Positions 5,798 to 8,828 of a stretch of 8,828 nucleotides of DNA are shown in pieces. The notes under the pieces are model-generated. The model saw only the letters and a list, made by a program, of their open reading frames with translations, did not search any database and was not told the DNA's origin. Position 1 is the first letter of the stretch. Each line of letters starts with the position of its first letter. The position numbers were made by a program, and so were the translations under genes. Source of the stretch: Phenylobacterium sp. (GTDB lineage: Bacteria; Pseudomonadota; Alphaproteobacteria; Caulobacterales; Caulobacteraceae). The stretch lies in assembly GCA_028291285.1 (NCBI GenBank), contig JAQGIJ010000228.1:1-8828 (forward strand), given 5' to 3'.

Positions 5798-6430
5798 TCA
5801 GGCTCCGGTTGTTCCGTCGGCTCCGTCCCCGTTGACGTTTTTCGTCCGCTCCGGATCGACCCAGCCGATGTTACCGTCCGTGCGGCGGTATACCACGCTC
5901 AAACCGCCGTGTGCGGCGTTTCGAAACACAAGTGCCTGGGCTTCGGTCAGGTCCAGCTGCATGACCGCCATGGAAACGGTCATCGTGCGCACCGGAGTCT
6001 CGGTCTCGGCGATCACCATGGGCTCGGGGAAGGCGTCGGCCGATTCGTCGTCGAGGTCGGCGTCCTCGTCCTCGAAGTCCGTCGATTGCAGGACGAAATA
6101 GGCCGCCGTCTCGGCCTGCTTGGCGAGCGCCTGGACGTGGTGGTCCTTCAATCGACGCTTATAGCGGCGGATGCGGGTCTGCATCTTGGAGATGGCCGCG
6201 TCGAAGGCCATGTGGGCGTCCCCGCCGAGGCCGTGCGTCGTCAGCTGCTGGCCGGACGCCAGGGTGACGGCGCAGTCCACCTTGAAGGAGTGCCCCTCCC
6301 GGCTGACCACCACGTCGGCGCCGCCGCCGCGGTCGAAGTATTTGCCGATGCTGCTGGAGAGTTCGTCGGTGACCCGCATTCGCAGGGCCTCGCCGACGTC
6401 GACGTGTTTGCCGGTGACCTGGACTTGCAT
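5798..6430 (-). CDS. hpf: ribosome hibernation promoting factor, long form
   Basis: Binds the 30S decoding region in stationary phase and starvation; the long form also dimerises 70S ribosomes into 100S particles through its C-terminal domain. From the ATG at 6428-6430 the product has 210 residues. The N-terminal HPF/S30AE domain covers about 1-97 (MQVQVTGKHVDVGEAL, then DAHMAFDAAISKMQTRIRRYKRRLKDH in pieces). An acidic linker rich in Asp and Glu runs from about 115 to 135, and the C-terminal dimerisation domain (about 150-198) includes TMTVSMAVMQLDL and SVVYRRTDGNIGWVDP. A longer TTG start at 6464-6466 is possible, but its extra residues are not family-like. It lies 87 bp downstream of rpoN. 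The GAGG before the ATG is only two bases away, so initiation may be weak. Confidence 0.95.
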   Translation of the reverse strand: MQVQVTGKHVDVGEALRMRVTDELSSSIGKYFDRGGGADVVVSREGHSFKVDCAVTLASGQQLTTHGLGGDAHMAFDAAISKMQTRIRRYKRRLKDHHVQALAKQAETAAYFVLQSTDFEDEDADLDDESADAFPEPMVIAETETPVRTMTVSMAVMQLDLTEAQALVFRNAAHGGLSVVYRRTDGNIGWVDPERTKNVNGDGADGTTGA

Positions 6431-6489
6431 GGCCTCATCAACGCGCCGGCGCCCAGAAGGTGTCAAGCGAAGCCGAACGTCCAGATCGC

Positions 6490-6503
6490 CGGCCGCGCGG
6501 CCG
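6490..6503. repeat. 14-bp GC palindrome between rpoN and hpf
   Basis: CGGCCGCGCGGCCG is a perfect inverted repeat 15 bases downstream of the rpoN stop. In RNA it could form a short, very stable hairpin that attenuates transcription or protects mRNA ends. In DNA this GC-rich, such palindromes also arise by chance. Confidence 0.4.
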
Positions 6504-6517
6504 CGCCGCGACCGGCG

Positions 6518-8014
6518 TCAGACGGCCTGCTTGAGCATCCGGCGCCGCTCCACCGAGGAGGGAATCCGCATCGCCTCGCGGTACTTGGCGACGGTGCGCC
6601 GGGCGATGTCGACGCCGGCCTCCTTGAGGATGTCGACGATGCTGTCGTCGGAGTGGACGTCACGCTCGCTGGCCTCGGCGTCGATCAGCTGGCGGATGCG
6701 ATGGCGGACGCTCTCGGCGGAATGCGCCTCGCCGCCCTCGGTGGCGGCGATGGCCGAGGTGAAGAAGAACTTCATCTCGAAGATGCCGCGCGGGGTGCCG
6801 ATGTACTTGTTCGAGGTCACCCGGCTGACGGTGGACTCGTGCATGCCGATGGCGTCGGCGACAGTCCTCAGGTTCAGCGGCCGCAGATGCTCGACCCCGT
6901 AGGCGAAGAAGGCGTCCTGCTGGCGGACGATCTCGGAGGAGACCTTCAGGATGGTCCTGGCCCGCTGGTCGAGGCTCTTCACCAGCCAGCTCGCCTGGGC
7001 CATGCAGTCGGATACGAAGGTCCGCTCCTGGTCGGAGCGCACGGCGGCGCTGACGCGGGCGTGGTAGCGCTGGTCCACCAGCAGCCGCGGCAGGGTGTCG
7101 GAGTTCAGCTCCACGTGCCACAGGCCGCCGGGGCCCTCGCGGACGAAGACGTCGGGCGCCACGGCCCGGACGGGCTCGCCGCCGAAAGCCGCGCCGGGCC
7201 TGGGCGTCAGCGCCTTCAGCTCGGCCACCATCTCCCTGAGGTCCTCGTCGTCGACGCCGCAGGCGCGCTTCAGCGCCACGAAGTCGCGCCGGGCCAGCAG
7301 CGGCAGGTTGTCCAGCAGGGCGTCGATCGCCGGGTCGAAGCGATTGCGCTCCTTCAGCTGCAGCATCAGGCACTCGCGCACGTCGCGAGCCGCGACGCCC
7401 GTCGGCTCGAAGCCCTGGATGACGCCGAGCACGGACTCCACCAGCTCGATGCCGCAGCCCAGCCGCTCGGCGACCTCGGCAAGGTCCAGGCGCAGGTAGC
7501 CGCCCTCGTCGACGCCGTCGATCAGGACGCTGGCGACCGCGGCCTCGGCGGCGTTCAGGCCCGCCACCGCGAGCTGGTCGTGCAGATGCTCGGTCAGGGT
7601 CCGCTCGCGGGAGGTGAGGCCGTCCAGGTCATCGGGCGGCCCGTCGAAGCCGGCGGCGCCGCTGCCGGCCCGCGACCAGTCGATCGCCCCGCCCACATCG
7701 GCGGCGGCCTCCGGCGCATCGCCCGTGGCGCGCTCGCCGGGCGAGACTTCGTCGCAGGTGGCGTCCAGCTCGGCCCGGGCGGTGGCGTCGTCGCTGGCTT
7801 CGGGGCCCGCGTCGTCGCCCGCGGAGGCGCCCTCGGCGTCGCCCTCCGGCTCGCCCTCCTCCCGGGCAAGCAGCGGGTTGCGCTCCATCTCGGCCTCGAC
7901 GAACGCCTCGAGCTCCAGGTTCGACAGCTGCAGCAGCTTGATGGCCTGCTGCAGCTGTGGCGTGATGACCAGTCCCTGGCCCTGCCGAAGCTCTAACCGT
8001 GCGCCAAGCGCCAA
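6518..8014 (-). CDS. rpoN: RNA polymerase sigma-54 factor
   Basis: Sigma-54 directs RNA polymerase to -24/-12 promoters (TGGCAC-N5-TTGC) opened by AAA+ activators; in Caulobacter relatives it serves flagellar, stalk and nitrogen genes. The product has 498 residues, normal for alphaproteobacteria. Region I at 1-48 is Gln/Leu rich (LVITPQLQQAIKLLQLSNLELE). A long acidic linker follows at about 52-110, then the core-binding region at about 120-315. The helix-turn-helix is at about 382-404 (LRTVADAIGMHESTVSRVT). The RpoN box ARRTVAKYRE at 471-480 reads the -24 element. The start is TTG (8012-8014), chosen because MALGARLELRQ is family-like and GAGGGGG lies 5 nt upstream. It leads the rpoN-hpf-ptsN group. 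Confidence 0.97.
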   Translation of the reverse strand: MALGARLELRQGQGLVITPQLQQAIKLLQLSNLELEAFVEAEMERNPLLAREEGEPEGDAEGASAGDDAGPEASDDATARAELDATCDEVSPGERATGDAPEAAADVGGAIDWSRAGSGAAGFDGPPDDLDGLTSRERTLTEHLHDQLAVAGLNAAEAAVASVLIDGVDEGGYLRLDLAEVAERLGCGIELVESVLGVIQGFEPTGVAARDVRECLMLQLKERNRFDPAIDALLDNLPLLARRDFVALKRACGVDDEDLREMVAELKALTPRPGAAFGGEPVRAVAPDVFVREGPGGLWHVELNSDTLPRLLVDQRYHARVSAAVRSDQERTFVSDCMAQASWLVKSLDQRARTILKVSSEIVRQQDAFFAYGVEHLRPLNLRTVADAIGMHESTVSRVTSNKYIGTPRGIFEMKFFFTSAIAATEGGEAHSAESVRHRIRQLIDAEASERDVHSDDSIVDILKEAGVDIARRTVAKYREAMRIPSSVERRRMLKQAV

Positions 8015-8085
8015 AACCGCCCCCTCTGGCCTGTTTCTTGCTGGAGGCTACGGCGGGTTCCCCACTGATTGGTTAATTGCCGTGC
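8015..8085 (-). promoter_or_regulatory. spacer and possible promoter between the GST-like gene and rpoN
   Basis: These 71 bases contain the rpoN ribosome site (GAGGGGG, complement of 8020-8026). On the minus strand TTAACCAA (8069-8076) is one base from the TTAACCAT half-site bound by the cell-cycle regulator CtrA in Caulobacter. No second half-site at the 7-bp spacing and no clear -35/-10 pair was found. No terminator hairpin is seen, so read-through from the GST-like gene is possible. Confidence 0.25.
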
Positions 8086-8817
8086 TTAAGCCGCCGCGAA
8101 CTCACTTTCACGGGCGGACGCGCGCCAGGGAAACTCCGGATAGAACTGCGCCATCATGCGCCCGACGTAGGCCGTCAGCGGCCGGCAGCCCTCGGCCTGG
8201 CGGCGCAGGGCGGAGTCGAAATGCGGGCTGAGCAGGAAGAGCAGGACGCCAAAGGCCGTCGCGTCGACGCCGCACGGCCGGTCGCCGAACAGGTAGGGCT
8301 TCTCGCCCAGCACCGCCTGCAGGGCCGCCAGCGACCGGGTGGCCAGCGCCAGCATCTCGGGCTCGGTATGGCGCGTGACGCCCACGGCGAGCACGGCGGC
8401 GCGCACCCGCTCCAGCACCTGCTCGCGCAGCGCCTCGGGCGCATCGTCGAAGAAGCGCGCGGGCCCCTTCTCGAAGTTCTCCGCGATCAGCCAGCGGGCC
8501 TGGGTGCCGAACCAGCAGAGATGGTTCTCCAGCATCCGCTCGACCGCCCAGGCCTCGGCGCGGGCGCGCGCATCCAGGCCCTCGTCGAAGTCGAGGCCGT
8601 AGGTGCGCTCCAGATAGCCGCGGATGAAGGTCGAATCGCCGATCCGCCGCCCGCCGTCCTCGATGAACGGGACCTGCCCCTTCGGCGCCTCGAGCGGCGT
8701 GGCCTTGAGCTTGCGGTACGGCAGGCCCGCCATCTTCAGCTGGACCTCGGTCTTGGTCACATAGGGGCTGATCTCCGGCAGGCCGAAGCCTTCGCCGGCG
8801 CCATAGAGGGTGATCAT
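8086..8817 (-). CDS. glutathione S-transferase family protein, metaxin/FAXC-like
   Basis: A 243-residue cytoplasmic protein with a thioredoxin-like N-terminal domain (about 1-75) and an all-alpha C-terminal domain. ISPYVTKTEVQLKMAGLPY (16-34) resembles the N-termini of metaxin/Tom37 and FAXC-type GSTs rather than classical Tau/Beta GSTs. PKGQVPFIED (45-54) contains the cis-proline Pro50, and GDSTFIRGYLERTYG (60-74) contains the usual glutathione gamma-glutamyl contact (Asp61-Ser62). ENHLCWFGTQARW falls at about 97-109. The substrate cannot be told from sequence, and glutathione binding is an inference. ATG at 8815-8817 has GGAG seven bases upstream at the window edge, which supports a complete gene. 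It lies 71 bp upstream of rpoN on the same strand, but no functional link is evident. Confidence 0.87.
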   Translation of the reverse strand: MITLYGAGEGFGLPEISPYVTKTEVQLKMAGLPYRKLKATPLEAPKGQVPFIEDGGRRIGDSTFIRGYLERTYGLDFDEGLDARARAEAWAVERMLENHLCWFGTQARWLIAENFEKGPARFFDDAPEALREQVLERVRAAVLAVGVTRHTEPEMLALATRSLAALQAVLGEKPYLFGDRPCGVDATAFGVLLFLLSPHFDSALRRQAEGCRPLTAYVGRMMAQFYPEFPWRASARESEFAAA

Positions 8818-8828
8818 CGCGCGTCTCC

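Noticed and set aside
5909..7996. 695-codon plus-strand frame opposite hpf and rpoN
   Set aside because: It is the antisense image of sigma-54 and HPF, with no domain and His/Asp/Leu/Gly bias typical of such shadows.

Overview
The window is a compact, very GC-rich stretch of chromosome from an alphaproteobacterium. Protein similarity recalled from memory and the strong G/C bias at third codon positions suggest Caulobacterales (Caulobacter/Phenylobacterium type), but the genus is an inference. All ten protein genes and the one tRNA look like ordinary vertically inherited core genes. I saw no insertion sequence, phage gene, CRISPR array or sign of recent transfer.

Left part (1-3445, minus strand): aroA (EPSP synthase), cmk (cytidylate kinase) and rpsA (ribosomal protein S1) read leftwards as a probable operon. 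aroA and cmk overlap by ATGA, and rpsA runs off the left edge after 431 codons. Divergent from aroA, across a 120-bp gap, is a TTG-initiated gene for a TIGR02300-type protein: a zinc ribbon fused to a very acidic tail. It is followed by tRNA-Ala(GGC) with an encoded CCA and a strong hairpin.

Middle part (4266-5222, plus strand): a heat-shock unit, with a small heat-shock protein gene (Hsp20/IbpA class) followed by a DUF1150 gene. The hsp20 leader is the most interesting non-coding element. Just before the start codon it can fold so that UCGCU pairs with the AGGA Shine-Dalgarno around one bulged G, which is the hallmark of a ROSE-type RNA thermometer. A second hairpin lies upstream, together with a palindrome that overlaps a weak sigma-32-like promoter. 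The unit ends at a strong intrinsic terminator (5183-5222) that probably also serves the converging operon.

Right part (5249-8817, minus strand): a GST/metaxin-like gene, then rpoN (sigma-54, TTG start), hpf (long-form hibernation factor) and ptsN (EIIA-Ntr). rpoN-hpf-ptsN is the classic nitrogen-PTS/sigma-54 cluster. The gene directly upstream of rpoN is the GST-like gene rather than the lptB seen there in many proteobacteria.

I did not find a convincing new multi-gene system. The best candidates for a second look are the RNA thermometer, the structured leader of the DUF1150 gene, and the uncharacterised zinc-ribbon/acidic protein.
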